Shown here one piece after another: positions 7,646 through 16,443 of a DNA stretch of 64,000 bases. The notes below the pieces were generated by a model, which saw only the letters and a program-made list of their open reading frames with translations, was not told the origin of the DNA and ran no database searches. Position 1 is the first letter of the stretch. Every line of letters begins with the position of its first letter. The stretch spans positions 1-64,000 of the forward strand of contig CACWID010000005.1 of the NCBI GenBank assembly GCA_902760865.1, given 5' to 3'. Source of the stretch: an uncultured Bacteroidales bacterium. Its GTDB lineage: Bacteria; Bacteroidota; Bacteroidia; Bacteroidales; Muribaculaceae. The position numbers were made by a program, and so were the translations under genes.

Positions 7646-9391
7646 TCACGCCACGAAACCCACACGGCGACGATCTGCCATAGAGTCGTTGATGCGCTCT
7701 TCACTACAGAGGGTGGTCAGCTCGGTCAAGCGGTCGGTCTGCTCAAGGTCGCCCAAAATGCCGTCGATGGCAAACTTGCGAGCCACATTCTCAATCTGAC
7801 CGCCGCTGAAGTCGAACCCTTCGGCCAGCGTCTTGCACTCGTTGTCGCCCAGTTCGGGAATCATTGCGTGCCAGATGTGCTCTCTCACGCTCGCGTCGGG
7901 ACGCTCAAACTCCACCTTGTAAAGGAAACGGCGCTCGAAGGCACTGTCCAGATTCTCGGTCAAGTTGGTGGTGGCTATCATAATGCCGTTGAGGGTTTCC
8001 ATTTCTTGCAAGATGATGTTTTGGATGGAGTTCTCCATTTTATCAACCGCATTTTCAGCGCCGGTCTTGCGGACCCCGATGATGGCGTCAGCTTCGTTGA
8101 ACAGCAGAATGGGTGCCACTTCGGTCCTTGCCACCATTGCGCGGTATTTCTCAAAGACGGCCTTGATGTTCTTCTCGCTTTCGCCTACCCATTTGCTCTT
8201 GATGTCGGGCACTTCGATGGCCATAATGTCGCGGCCAGTCTGACGAGCGAGCTGATAGACGGTCTCGGTCTTGCCAGTGCCCGGTCCGCCGTACATCAAG
8301 CAAGTGAGTCCACAGCGGTTGAAACGCTCCTTCATTCGCTCCACGAGCACCTTATAGTTCTCATTGTCGAGGAAGCCGCGCAACTTGTCCACTTGCTTGC
8401 CTACCTTGTCACTGTAAAACAGATTCTTGGTGGTGATGCTATCGGCTTGGATAACCCCGCTCAGCTTCTCTTCTTTGGTCTTGAGATCAATGGACGCGAG
8501 CAGTTCTGTACGAGCTTTTTCAGTTAACGTGAAGCTGTTAGTATCCGCAACTCCGTTATGACACGAGAACTCTATCAGCTCGCACAGCATCAGCAAATGA
8601 TTTCCCGAACGGAGCTCTGACCTAATACGAGCGAAGTCGCTCTTGTTGGGGAAGATATCGTCGAGCTGATAGAAACTGAGTTCGGAATCGTCTTCGTTGA
8701 CGAGTTTGTCACAGAATTCTACGAGCAAGAGGCGGTCTTTGGCTTCCAATGGATACTGATTGACCTTCTTGACGAAATCCAAATCGGTGTTCTCGCTGAA
8801 GATTTCCTCGACTTCTTCGAGCAGCAATCCTTGCTTGATGCCTTCTTCTTCCAGTTCGTTGAAGAAGTCGTGATAATAGCCCAGCAGACTCTCGGTGTCG
8901 GAGAAGTTGCGCTGCGGAGCTTCGTAATCCGCATTGGCGATGAGCGAGCGGAGGGCTCTTGCCGAGATGTTGTAGGACGAAGCCTTGTTGCCGAAACTGT
9001 TCGTGAGGCCCAGCAGACGGCACCGCACCAGCTCGTTGAGCGTGTCGACAAGCGTCAGTGCTTGCGCATTTGAAAAGTGCAATGCCCTAGCGAAGCTCTT
9101 GAAGTCAATGTTCGAAGGTCCGACTTCAACGCAGATGCAGAAGACCGCAGCTTGCATAGGGGTGACGTGCAATCGCTTGGCCAGATAATCAATGTTGTTA
9201 CCCCGCACCTCAGATAAGTTGAGGTCATCGTCACTCTCGCGGACATAGGCTGAGAGCTTGGCGTTGACGTTGTCGATAGCTTCAAGCAGTGACTTGGGCT
9301 TTTTGCGTGTCCCTAGACTGATGCCTTTCGACTTGTTCTTGACAGCCTTGCATTCTTCTTCGGAAATGATGTTGTTTTTCTTCGTCTTCAT
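7646..9391 (-). CDS. AAA+ ATPase, SpoVK-like
   Basis: A 581-residue protein with an uncharacterised N-terminal half (about 1-330, largely helical) and a C-terminal AAA+ module. Walker A is GGPGTGKT at 368-375, the Walker B region is ILLFNEAD at 428-435, sensor 1 is TTN at 474-476, and the arginine finger region is ERRF at 486-489. In Walker B the aspartate before the catalytic glutamate is asparagine (Asn432). A pore-loop-like segment KWVGESEKN is present. AAA+ modules of this kind remodel proteins or nucleoprotein complexes; the partner is unknown. Confidence 0.85.
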   Translation of the reverse strand: MKTKKNNIISEEECKAVKNKSKGISLGTRKKPKSLLEAIDNVNAKLSAYVRESDDDLNLSEVRGNNIDYLAKRLHVTPMQAAVFCICVEVGPSNIDFKSFARALHFSNAQALTLVDTLNELVRCRLLGLTNSFGNKASSYNISARALRSLIANADYEAPQRNFSDTESLLGYYHDFFNELEEEGIKQGLLLEEVEEIFSENTDLDFVKKVNQYPLEAKDRLLLVEFCDKLVNEDDSELSFYQLDDIFPNKSDFARIRSELRSGNHLLMLCELIEFSCHNGVADTNSFTLTEKARTELLASIDLKTKEEKLSGVIQADSITTKNLFYSDKVGKQVDKLRGFLDNENYKVLVERMKERFNRCGLTCLMYGGPGTGKTETVYQLARQTGRDIMAIEVPDIKSKWVGESEKNIKAVFEKYRAMVARTEVAPILLFNEADAIIGVRKTGAENAVDKMENSIQNIILQEMETLNGIMIATTNLTENLDSAFERRFLYKVEFERPDASVREHIWHAMIPELGDNECKTLAEGFDFSGGQIENVARKFAIDGILGDLEQTDRLTELTTLCSEERINDSMADRRRVGFVA

Positions 9392-9946
9392 ACTCTGTAT
9401 TTTATGACTAGTTACTGTTTGTTAATTAATCGGATTTTTCGTGTTATTTCAAATAAATATTTGCAAATTAACATTATTAATACAGTACAGCCAGACGGCC
9501 AATTTCCTAAGGCACCTTCTTTGCATTCCCAGTGAAATCCGCAGAGAAGAGGTGATGATTCCACTGCAACAACCCGAAGGCCATTACACATACAATCAGA
9601 TCACTATATGTCTTTTGAGTATTTCACAACCACATTAAACCACTGATATTTAGTCAAATATGATTGTGAAGGCGGCAATTGAGACGGCTTTTGCCCCGTC
9701 TCCAGATTCTTTCAACTTTGATTTTTAATTAATTTGTTCATGCTATCGCTTTTTCTTAGTGCAAAGGTATGTCATTCTTTTGAAACTACCAAATTTTCCG
9801 CGTTAAGCATTGTTAAGAATATTCATTTTTTCATCCTCAAAAAACCTCCTTTATTATTACATAATAAAGGGCCCCACTTTTAAGGGCATGACAGCAAGAG
9901 CCATGAACAAACCAAGGCCCTTATTCCTGATAAAAGGCGATTCAAA
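9392..9946. other. Gene-poor gap with promoter, mini-ORF and hairpin
   Basis: No convincing gene longer than 60 codons is seen in this 555-base gap. On the minus strand a -7 box TACCTTTG (9762-9769) precedes a 9-codon frame MNKLIKNQS (9712-9741) and then a GAGACGG...CCGTCTC hairpin (9681-9702). The remaining 290 bases to the ATPase start are AT-rich. The arrangement could be a small RNA or a leader; nothing further is supported. Confidence 0.45.
9681..9702. repeat. REP-like hairpin, GAGACGG type
   Basis: GAGACGG and CCGTCTC form a perfect 7-bp stem around CTTTTGCC. It resembles three other short hairpins in the window (15950, 45983 and 46026) of the form GAGACGCAAAAT...TTGCGTCTC. Confidence 0.5.
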
Positions 9947-10126
9947 TCAGCAGCGTTCAATCGACAGAATGATCACCGTCTTGTCGCGGCCGATGGTCCC
10001 ACGTTTCTTCAACTCATTGATGGCCTCGCTCTCACTCGCCGAATACAGCATCACAGTCGCCGACGCATTTGTCGCCGATGCCGGACCCTCAATCCGATAC
10101 CTCACCCGATACAATTCCTTCGTCAT
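9947..10126 (-). CDS. Small hypothetical protein, 59 aa
   Basis: The ATG at 10126 gives MTKELYRVRYRIEG. The layout is an N-terminal strand, a strand near ATVMLYSA, a helix ESEAINELKKRG and a final strand TVIILSIERC. The same order (short basic strand, glutamate-rich helix start, closing strand) is seen in the small proteins at 15721-15882 and 18740-18943. A -7 box TATCTTTG lies at 10155-10162. It is preferred over the longer plus-strand frame because it has a promoter and a protein-like composition. Confidence 0.55.
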   Translation of the reverse strand: MTKELYRVRYRIEGPASATNASATVMLYSASESEAINELKKRGTIGRDKTVIILSIERC

Positions 10127-10154
10127 AACTCCCAATGTTAAAATCTACCTACAA

Positions 10155-10162
10155 CAAAGATA
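10155..10162 (-). promoter_or_regulatory. -7 promoter box for the 59-aa protein
   Basis: TATCTTTG on the minus strand, 28 bases before the start codon. Confidence 0.5.
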
Positions 10163-10340
10163 CAACAATAATCCCAATAAACCAAATTCAAAATAAGGAT
10201 TTTTTGCCCAAACATGCAGATGTTGGATCCGTTGAGTCAAGCGCCATCAATTTTGGGAGCAGCCCCCAGCAATGAGACCTCCCCGGCAAACGGAGAGACC
10301 CCCACCCCATCAATTTCCGCCCTAGAGGATGTCATTCTCG

Positions 10341-10418
10341 TCAAAATTTGTTGTACAAAACGAGGCCATTCTTCTGAACAGCCTCGACAATGTCAACATC
10401 CTCAAGAATACCCTTCAC
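10341..10418 (-). other. Short protein-like frame after the DUF2779 stop
   Basis: Immediately after the DUF2779 stop, a GTG-initiated 25-codon frame reads VKGILEDVDIVEAVQKNGLV and ends LYNKF. The composition looks like the tail of a real protein (nucleotidyltransferase-like proteins often end with a similar GxVLY segment) but it has no good start. It may be a remnant of a deleted gene. The GC-rich stretch further on (about 10240-10330) contains two AAATTGATGG direct repeats flanking a hairpin. Confidence 0.25.
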
Positions 10419-10419
10419 G

Positions 10420-11952
10420 TCATTGAGTGGCTTCGCGGAGTTTCTCCCACACCTTAACCATGGCCCATGTGTCGAGTTCGCAATAGCGGAGGAGGGCCTC
10501 GCGGGTGGCTTCAGCCTCGTCGGGATCCATATGTTGAATCTGGGGGAAGATGGTCATGGCATCGCCTCCATTCTGGACACGCTCATCGAGGTTGTGATAG
10601 TTGAGTGAGGGCTCATCGGGAAAGAGGGCCGGCAGCACGCTCTTGATGCTGAAGGAGCCTCCCATCGCGGGCAGGTAGTAATAGCCTTTGCGGAAAGGAA
10701 CGAGCAGGTCCTTGATATTTTCCTTGATGTCGAGTAAGTGATCGGCCAGGTCGGGATAAATGGCCGCCATCTCCTTGAGACGGGTGCACTCAAAATCCTT
10801 GTTATAGACCAAAGTGCATACACCCATAGGGATGTCACGGCAAAGCTGCTCTGCCAGTCCACGGCGCGGATCGCCACCATTGCTCGGGGCAAGGTATTCG
10901 CGATGCTCGTAGGGGGCATCAGCGCTCTGTTTGATATGCAATGAGTACTGGAAACAAAGTTGGGAATAGGGCTTGGCGTCGTCATATTGGGGTATGGCGT
11001 CCTGCATGGACTCGAAGTCCAGGAAATAAAGCGGGTACTGCAACTCGGCAAGGAACTCGTTTATTCCGTCACGGTTGACAAGTCCACATTGGTCAAGTGT
11101 ACAAGCCACTTGCATGTTCTGTATATCACCCAGATCCTTGTCACGAAGTCTGTCGTACGTGATATCGCCAGCGTTGTAACGATTCAGCTTTTTCTCAAAG
11201 GTAAAGCCACCTCGCCCCTTGCCACCATATACATCAAACACTGACGGCTGTGGCAAGTGGCAGGTGCAGTATTTCCAGAATCCGCAAGGATAAGGCTTAT
11301 GGCAGCCCATGTTCAGGTCGGTGGTGAGTTCATCCGTTCGTTCCATCGTCTTCATGGCACGCTCCACATTGACAGGAACGGATAACAGATCTCCCGCAAT
11401 CTTTTCTTCCATGTCAACCTTAACGAAGAGGTTAGGAATGTCGAGATCGCCATCGCGCACATATTCTTTATTGAGGCAGACAAGAAAAGTTCCCGTCACT
11501 TTAACGCCACACTGCGTGAGCAACCATTTCTGGTATGCGATATCGGGAATATATTTGTCAATCTTGTTGGGATCTTTTTCATCGGGATAAGTGACACTTT
11601 TCACCTCGTAGATGGCCCAGCCACCAGGCGTCTTGCGCAGGATATCCACAGCGCAATAGTTGCCATTATATAAGAACGAGGCCTCGCAGATGTTCTCCAC
11701 GCCCTCGGCCATCCACTGGCGTGTCTGCTCAGTCATGGCAGCAAGGTCGAGGCTTCCGTCAGCCTTTTCGGCATGTGCCTCTTTATAGTCACCGAAGAGG
11801 CCCATTGCCAAGTCTCCCACCTCATTGCCTTGTTTAAACCGCGCTTCGGTGGCCTCGTCCACCTCCTCCAATTCGGGCTTATACATTTTCAACCACAGTG
11901 CCTTATCGCACTGGCAATATTTGGTGTACTTCGATTTAGATAATCCTGACAT
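10420..11952 (-). CDS. DUF2779 protein (Cas4-like plus DEDD-type nuclease)
   Basis: A 510-residue protein of the DUF2779 family. It opens with LSKSKYTKYCQCDKALWL, the Cas4/RecB-like start. A cysteine cluster CHKPYPCGFWKYC (about 217-229) completes the candidate iron-sulphur ligands. A DEDD-exonuclease-like segment YFLDFESMQDAIPQYDDAKP follows near 305, with later acidic positions around YNKDFECTRLKE. Homologues are thought to be nucleases acting in DNA defence or repair, but the activity is inferred. It is 39 bases downstream of the first HTH protein gene and likely co-transcribed. A truncated copy lies at 3845-4015. Confidence 0.8.
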   Translation of the reverse strand: MSGLSKSKYTKYCQCDKALWLKMYKPELEEVDEATEARFKQGNEVGDLAMGLFGDYKEAHAEKADGSLDLAAMTEQTRQWMAEGVENICEASFLYNGNYCAVDILRKTPGGWAIYEVKSVTYPDEKDPNKIDKYIPDIAYQKWLLTQCGVKVTGTFLVCLNKEYVRDGDLDIPNLFVKVDMEEKIAGDLLSVPVNVERAMKTMERTDELTTDLNMGCHKPYPCGFWKYCTCHLPQPSVFDVYGGKGRGGFTFEKKLNRYNAGDITYDRLRDKDLGDIQNMQVACTLDQCGLVNRDGINEFLAELQYPLYFLDFESMQDAIPQYDDAKPYSQLCFQYSLHIKQSADAPYEHREYLAPSNGGDPRRGLAEQLCRDIPMGVCTLVYNKDFECTRLKEMAAIYPDLADHLLDIKENIKDLLVPFRKGYYYLPAMGGSFSIKSVLPALFPDEPSLNYHNLDERVQNGGDAMTIFPQIQHMDPDEAEATREALLRYCELDTWAMVKVWEKLREATQ

Positions 11953-11991
11953 AGTATTATTAATTTAGAGTTTATTGTTTAGAGTCCACAC

Positions 11992-13491
11992 TTACTCACG
12001 CTTAGGAAGGTCACAGGGCATGATGTTGTATTTCAGGCCAGCTTCTACAGCCCAATAATCATCAAAGCTTTGTGGAGCGACATGAGGGATATTTTCGGTG
12101 TATATGCCTTCAAGATCCTGGGCCAACAAATCGGCCAAAGCGGCTTCGGCAGCCCATACCAGAGCTTGTGCCATCTCGGGGCTATGCTCCTCCAACCACG
12201 GGAAGAACTTGCCCATGTCATCATACTCGTCCAGACCTTTCAGATCGGTTTGCCAAGCAAGATGATAGAGATCGGAGAGTGTATTAACTTCTGCCTCAGT
12301 CAACGTCAAGTTTAGTCCTTCGACAAGATAACCATCAACCTCAACGTTGCAATCAACGATTCTGGTTTTAGGCTTTTCTGCAGCACTATTTTGCTTGGCG
12401 CACATCTCGTTAAAATCGATAATGTCCTGAATGAACTCGGGCAGGTGAGTCTCTTCATTGAGTTCACTCCCAGCGGCGATGAAGTCCGAGGCATATTCCC
12501 ACTCGCTCTGCGAATAGGCCTGTGCGGTTGGATAGTCAATGCCATCGTGCAATTGCGGCAGCCCCATAAGGATTTCAAAAAATGATGCACGAATGCTCAT
12601 TAGCTGATAGTCCTTGCGCATATCTTTGGGAATCTGATGTTTGCTGATATAGTTCAGGACCTGCTCATGCAGTCCTGCATCGATAGCCCATGACAAAAGA
12701 CTATTCCTGTTCCAGCGATAAACCACAATGAAGAACTGCTCGTGCCGCTCTGGGAAAAGAGACATCTCATTCCCCCACTGATCAAATGTTAGAACATCTT
12801 TCTTCTGAGACCTAGTCGCGATGGGGTCGGTGTGGATGATGCACACCATCTTCTTGTTCACACCGCTCTGCACATAGCAGATTTCGTTCAGCCGTTTCTT
12901 GCTTTCTTCAACGGAGTCAAACGTGTTGCGGTCTATATAGTCAATAAAAACCTTGGCTGATTCGGAATTCAACTTAGCAGCGTCCAAAAGTTTGGGACAT
13001 GGAGTTGAGCCTGTCCCAGGAAATACCTTACTTGCCACTTGCTTTACCACCTCTCGAGCGCCGAAGGTATAGCCTGCCTCAAGGATAAGTAAGGGTGTGT
13101 TCTGATCGCTCTCGAAATATTCCTTGAGCAACGCCTTGAGACCTTCACGCTCCTTGGCGAATTCATGAGTGGCATACAAATCACCGTCCACTACATTTTC
13201 CACAATATCGCTCAATGAATGTAACTTCAAGTTGGCCATTGGGGATGATACAATTCCTAACTTCAAGTTGACCCTATGGCACAGTTCTTCAAAGAAATTA
13301 TGGCGCAGTACCTCTGAGATTTTAGCCAGCATCCCCGAATTCATGGTTTCTTGACCGTAGATGTTATAAACGGCGGTGCGAGAAACATGAATCTTTTCGG
13401 CAAATGTGGTGGGGCTTATACCTTGGCGTTCCACCTCCTCCTTGATTAGCTGTCCTATTTCTTTGTCTTTATTTTCTTTGTCTTCTTTCAT
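11992..13491 (-). CDS. Large HTH (XRE-like) protein, 499 aa
   Basis: Residues about 8-65 form an XRE-like helix-turn-helix (SPTTFAEKIHVSRTAVYNIY as turn and recognition helix). A second region near 115-150 (LKALLKEYFESDQNTPLLIL) resembles the corresponding part of the HTH protein at 20046-21266, which has the same layout (helix segment followed by PLVIFYNNW). The C-terminal 200 residues are acidic and helical and unrecognised. It lies 49 bases downstream of the 227-aa protein gene and is presumably driven from the tandem-element promoter at 14289-14368. A regulator of that element is a reasonable inference. Confidence 0.7.
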   Translation of the reverse strand: MKEDKENKDKEIGQLIKEEVERQGISPTTFAEKIHVSRTAVYNIYGQETMNSGMLAKISEVLRHNFFEELCHRVNLKLGIVSSPMANLKLHSLSDIVENVVDGDLYATHEFAKEREGLKALLKEYFESDQNTPLLILEAGYTFGAREVVKQVASKVFPGTGSTPCPKLLDAAKLNSESAKVFIDYIDRNTFDSVEESKKRLNEICYVQSGVNKKMVCIIHTDPIATRSQKKDVLTFDQWGNEMSLFPERHEQFFIVVYRWNRNSLLSWAIDAGLHEQVLNYISKHQIPKDMRKDYQLMSIRASFFEILMGLPQLHDGIDYPTAQAYSQSEWEYASDFIAAGSELNEETHLPEFIQDIIDFNEMCAKQNSAAEKPKTRIVDCNVEVDGYLVEGLNLTLTEAEVNTLSDLYHLAWQTDLKGLDEYDDMGKFFPWLEEHSPEMAQALVWAAEAALADLLAQDLEGIYTENIPHVAPQSFDDYWAVEAGLKYNIMPCDLPKRE

Positions 13492-13540
13492 AGACCTATT
13501 ATTGATTTATTATTTACATCTTCAGCAGGTTGAGGCTTAG

Positions 13541-14224
13541 TCAAAATATTGGCTCAACTCCATCAAAATCAAGCTCAAATAAAACGTCTATTTCGTTCAC
13601 ATAGATGTAGCAATTGCAGTAATCGTCATTTTCCTCGGCCAGATTTACCAGTTCTTCGTTCCAAGCCTTAATGTCATCAATGCTCTTGACGGGATGATTG
13701 AGCTTGTTGCACATATAGGCCAAAGCGTCTTCTTCAGTATTCAGATATTCATCAAACTGCAAAAAACCATCCATGGCCTCATCGCTATCGTTGGGCACTA
13801 AGCCACGCAGATAGTAACGGCACGGAAAATATTTTCCCTCGACATCATTGGTCTCATAAACCTCGCTGCCCGGCTCTTCACGATAGAAGTAATACTTGAA
13901 ACTGGACCATTTCTCAGCTATAAGGGCCAACATGCCTTCCGGGGCCTCCCAAGCCGATTCAAAAGTGATAGCAAGCGCATCATCGCCGCGACGCTCAAGA
14001 TCATACCATGTCCCTTTGCAATTATACCCATTCCAATCCTGGCCTAATTCGTTGATAATAAAACCGAGCCATGTCGAACCCCAACTCACGTCTTTGATAG
14101 GAAAGTCTTCTTCCTTCATCGCTTCAAGTCGGCGGAGCATAGCCTCAAACTCGTCTAGTTCGGCCTTCTTGCCCTCAATCACATAATTTGATAACATGTA
14201 GTTTGCCATAATAATCTTCTTCAA
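13541..14224 (-). CDS. Api92/YubB ferredoxin-like domain protein (tentative)
   Basis: A 227-residue acidic soluble protein. The order WGSTWLGF, QDWNGYNCKGTWYD, FESAWEAPEGML and EKWSSFKYYFYREEPGSEVY resembles the Api92/DUF1281-type proteins of mobile elements, which have a W-G-T-K-W stretch, then TAWSPP and YxExG. The family has no established activity. The gene carries the shared leader motif at 14234-14263 and the tandem element further upstream, so it heads the operon with the HTH and DUF2779 genes. Confidence 0.55.
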   Translation of the reverse strand: MKKIIMANYMLSNYVIEGKKAELDEFEAMLRRLEAMKEEDFPIKDVSWGSTWLGFIINELGQDWNGYNCKGTWYDLERRGDDALAITFESAWEAPEGMLALIAEKWSSFKYYFYREEPGSEVYETNDVEGKYFPCRYYLRGLVPNDSDEAMDGFLQFDEYLNTEEDALAYMCNKLNHPVKSIDDIKAWNEELVNLAEENDDYCNCYIYVNEIDVLFELDFDGVEPIF

Positions 14225-14233
14225 TGATAAATT

Positions 14234-14263
14234 ACTGCCTACTTCCTTTCAAGCGATTCAGCT
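14234..14263 (-). promoter_or_regulatory. Shared leader motif
   Basis: On the minus strand AGCTGAATCGCTTGAAAGGA then AGTAGGCAGT, ending 10 bases before the start codon. A near-identical segment precedes the gene at 18740-18943 and a weaker one precedes 3229-3747. It lies within the predicted 5' untranslated region. Confidence 0.6.
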
Positions 14264-14288
14264 TTCTCTTAGTGTCGATTTGACAATG

Positions 14289-14368
14289 CAAAATTACTCC
14301 ACACCGTCAAACCTCACCAAATATTCATGTATCATAATTCTTGACAGCCGTGTCAGGATAATTGGACA
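14289..14368 (-). promoter_or_regulatory. Promoter with tandem TGTC...GACA element (site A)
   Basis: The -7 box TAATTTTG is at 14289-14296. A clear copy, TGTCCAATTATCCTGACA on the minus strand, lies at 14351-14368 and a weaker copy at 14329-14346. The near edge is 33 bases upstream of the -7 box. The same geometry is found at three other promoters in the region, which supports a common regulator. Confidence 0.65.
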
Positions 14369-14454
14369 CTCGACATTACTCCGCAATACTCTGATATTTG
14401 TATGATGCCATTGGAGTGTAAAATAAAGATGTCTATTATCATGCTATCTCCAAT

Positions 14455-15366
14455 TTAACTCTCTTTGTACCATTTGGTTAGAAGATTGCCATTTTGTTGG
14501 TTTTGGGCATATTCGAACCCTATATGATATGCTTTTAGAGCTTCTTTATAGATATGTTTAGCTTTATCATCTTTGATATCATCTATATTTTTAAACGTGT
14601 CATAAAGCCCTAATTCATTTAATCTCTCAGTAGAACGAGCCGTAAAGAGCCCCTGGTAGAACAAGTTAAAACCATTCTTTTTATTATTGACAGAGTCTTT
14701 GATACCAGCATTAAATGCATCTATCTGGATTTGAGCTGAATTAAGAGTTACTACAACTTCATCATATAAATCCTTCCACCAGGTTAATGCGCTTTCATTA
14801 AAACAGATTTTATGCTCATTTCTCTCGGATTCAAATTCAGAGTCAGAGGAAGGCAGTCCAAACTCCGAACAATATTCTTTTAGTTTCTTGAATCTTAGCT
14901 CAAGGCTATCTATTATGTTGCCATCTGCATCTTTTCTTTTAGATTCGAGTCGCTGTTTTATTTTCTTTTGTGATTCATTACTCTCATCATATTCATTCAT
15001 ATCCATGTATTTCCACCACAACTTTGAACCTTTACTGCCGTTGCACTCTCTACAACAAGGTACAAGATTCACCAACTCTGTGCAATAACCAGACGGCTGT
15101 TGGTTTCTTATCAATGGAAATAGGTGATCCAATTCTAATTTTTCTGGCGAACTCCCACAATATACACACGAGATAGGATTTCTCACATTATCCCCATATA
15201 AGTATTTCATCCACTTAGCTATAATATCTTCGTCATCGTCTTCATTGATTTTAATTCTTGGCATTAATGTAGATGCCATTGACCTTGCAACCGTTGAACG
15301 CCTTGTACTTATTTTATCGGCCTGTGGATATTTTAGACCTTTAATCTTATCTGTTTTTCTTGACAT
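14455..15366 (-). CDS. HNH endonuclease
   Basis: A 303-residue protein from the ATG at 15366 (a longer frame adds 34 poorly supported residues). The HNH/zinc module is CVYCGSSPEKLELDHLFPLI, then NLVPCCRECNGSKGSKLWW: two CxxC-type pairs, the LDH histidine, the N of LVNLVPCC, and the final NGSKG. The C-terminal 170 residues are helical and unknown. The AT content is higher than in the neighbours, suggesting separate acquisition. Such proteins are found in restriction systems, phage and mobile DNA. Confidence 0.85.
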   Translation of the reverse strand: MSRKTDKIKGLKYPQADKISTRRSTVARSMASTLMPRIKINEDDDEDIIAKWMKYLYGDNVRNPISCVYCGSSPEKLELDHLFPLIRNQQPSGYCTELVNLVPCCRECNGSKGSKLWWKYMDMNEYDESNESQKKIKQRLESKRKDADGNIIDSLELRFKKLKEYCSEFGLPSSDSEFESERNEHKICFNESALTWWKDLYDEVVVTLNSAQIQIDAFNAGIKDSVNNKKNGFNLFYQGLFTARSTERLNELGLYDTFKNIDDIKDDKAKHIYKEALKAYHIGFEYAQNQQNGNLLTKWYKES

Positions 15367-15539
15367 AATGATAATTCTTTTGTAATTATATCTTTTGATT
15401 TGTATGCAAATTTCGCCAAAATGTTTGATATACGCAAGAAAGCTCCTAAAAAACGAATCAACCAACATATGTCTTGATTCTTGTCTTCAGTTGAAATTCT
15501 TTAGCAGAACGATTGTAATAGATGCCTCTTTAGGGATGA

Positions 15540-15731
15540 TTATTTTGAGTAATCGTACCAGCTGCCGATGCAAGCGGTGTTTATCTCAGTTGTAAATTCT
15601 CCGTTATCATCCACCCAACCCTGTTGACCGTTAAGCCAGATCCTGACATAATCCTTGCTCCAGGCCTCCATACGTTTGAACACAGGTGGAGCATAAACGC
15701 CCCATCTGCTTCCTTTATTATCACTCGGCAA
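15540..15731 (-). CDS. Possible small hypothetical protein
   Basis: A frame of up to 63 codons starting at a TTG that overlaps the stop of the 53-aa gene upstream; the first ATG is 20 codons in. The segment VRIWLNGQQGWVDDNGEF has a WG-repeat-like look (QGWVDDNGEF). It may be a short co-translated protein or the remains of a larger one. Confidence 0.35.
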   Translation of the reverse strand: MPSDNKGSRWGVYAPPVFKRMEAWSKDYVRIWLNGQQGWVDDNGEFTTEINTACIGSWYDYSK

Positions 15732-15882
15732 GTTTCACGTCGAGAAATTCGCACTCGTTGTATTTGGCGAAGGCACTGGCTTGCCATTGCCAGATGGCCT
15801 CATGCTCACAGGTGGCACTGGTGTGGTAAATGTTGAGACAATCGTCTCCCTTGATTTTAAAATAGACTTTGTATCGTTCCAT
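15721..15882 (-). CDS. Small hypothetical protein, 53 aa
   Basis: The ATG at 15882 gives MERYKVYFKIKGDD, followed by a strand with YHTSAT, a helix CEHEAIWQWQASAFAKY and a last strand EFLDVKLAE. This strand-strand-helix-strand pattern matches the small proteins at 9947-10126 (YRVRYRIEG) and 18740-18943 (YHVKFRVHY). The family is unknown to me. Confidence 0.6.
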   Translation of the reverse strand: MERYKVYFKIKGDDCLNIYHTSATCEHEAIWQWQASAFAKYNECEFLDVKLAE

Positions 15883-15949
15883 AATATCTTTGTTTGGTTA
15901 GTTCAACAACTGATTAATCTGAGTTCTCTGAATTAGCATCCGCCTCCAT

Positions 15950-15971
15950 GAGCCGCAAGATTTTGCGGCTC
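15950..15971. repeat. REP-like hairpin, GAGCCGCAA type
   Basis: GAGCCGCAA and TTGCGGCTC form a perfect 9-bp stem around GATT. It lies between the 53-aa and 74-aa protein genes and has no T tract, so it may be a dispersed repeat rather than a terminator. Confidence 0.5.
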
Positions 15972-16015
15972 TACGCGGTGGCGATTTGATCAATCTCATT
16001 CATTGGCAACAGGTT

Positions 16016-16240
16016 TTAGAAAAGTTGATAATCGTTACCGGTAAGGATTGAAACGGGCTTGACCAGATAGCACAGGATCAAGCCGAAAGCAGTCACAGTG
16101 ACGTGACCCCAGAAGGAAAGAGGAGCGAAAATGCCCATCCAAACGACGAACAGCGGGACGTTGATGATGGCGACGACGGCCAGCGACATCAGTGTTGCAA
16201 AAAACAATTTAACCATAATTTCTCCTTTCATATTTTTCAT
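16016..16240 (-). CDS. Small two-helix membrane protein, 74 aa
   Basis: Two hydrophobic segments (about 11-37 and 43-60) predict two membrane helices with short ends. The start could be MKNMKGE at 16240 or the internal ATG giving MVKLFF. It has its own promoter with an exact -7 box TAACTTTG, and the tandem element (site B) lies upstream of it. The function is unknown. Confidence 0.6.
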   Translation of the reverse strand: MKNMKGEIMVKLFFATLMSLAVVAIINVPLFVVWMGIFAPLSFWGHVTVTAFGLILCYLVKPVSILTGNDYQLF

Positions 16241-16244
16241 GGTG

Positions 16245-16324
16245 CAAAGTTACGGCTGTCCCACGACCCCCAGAAGCATTTCGCGTCGGTATGTCTTGAC
16301 ACCCAGTGTCGGAAAAACTGGACA
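16245..16324 (-). promoter_or_regulatory. Promoter with tandem TGTC...GACA element (site B)
   Basis: The -7 box TAACTTTG is at 16245-16252. The two copies read, on the minus strand, TGTCCAGTTTTTCCGACA (16307-16324) and TGTCAAGACATACCGAC (16285-16301). The near edge is 33 bases from the -7 box. Confidence 0.7.
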
Positions 16325-16443
16325 AAAACAAGCCCTGAAAACATCAGAGCTTGTTGATTATAGGTTAGAGATTAGAAATCAGCGAGTTGATACACTACTG
16401 AAGGTCAAGCCGAACATCTAATTCGATAAGTCATCTCGGGCTA

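Noticed and set aside
9810-10196. Plus-strand 128-codon frame
   Set aside because: The opposite strand has a protein-like 59-codon frame with its own -7 box at the right distance.
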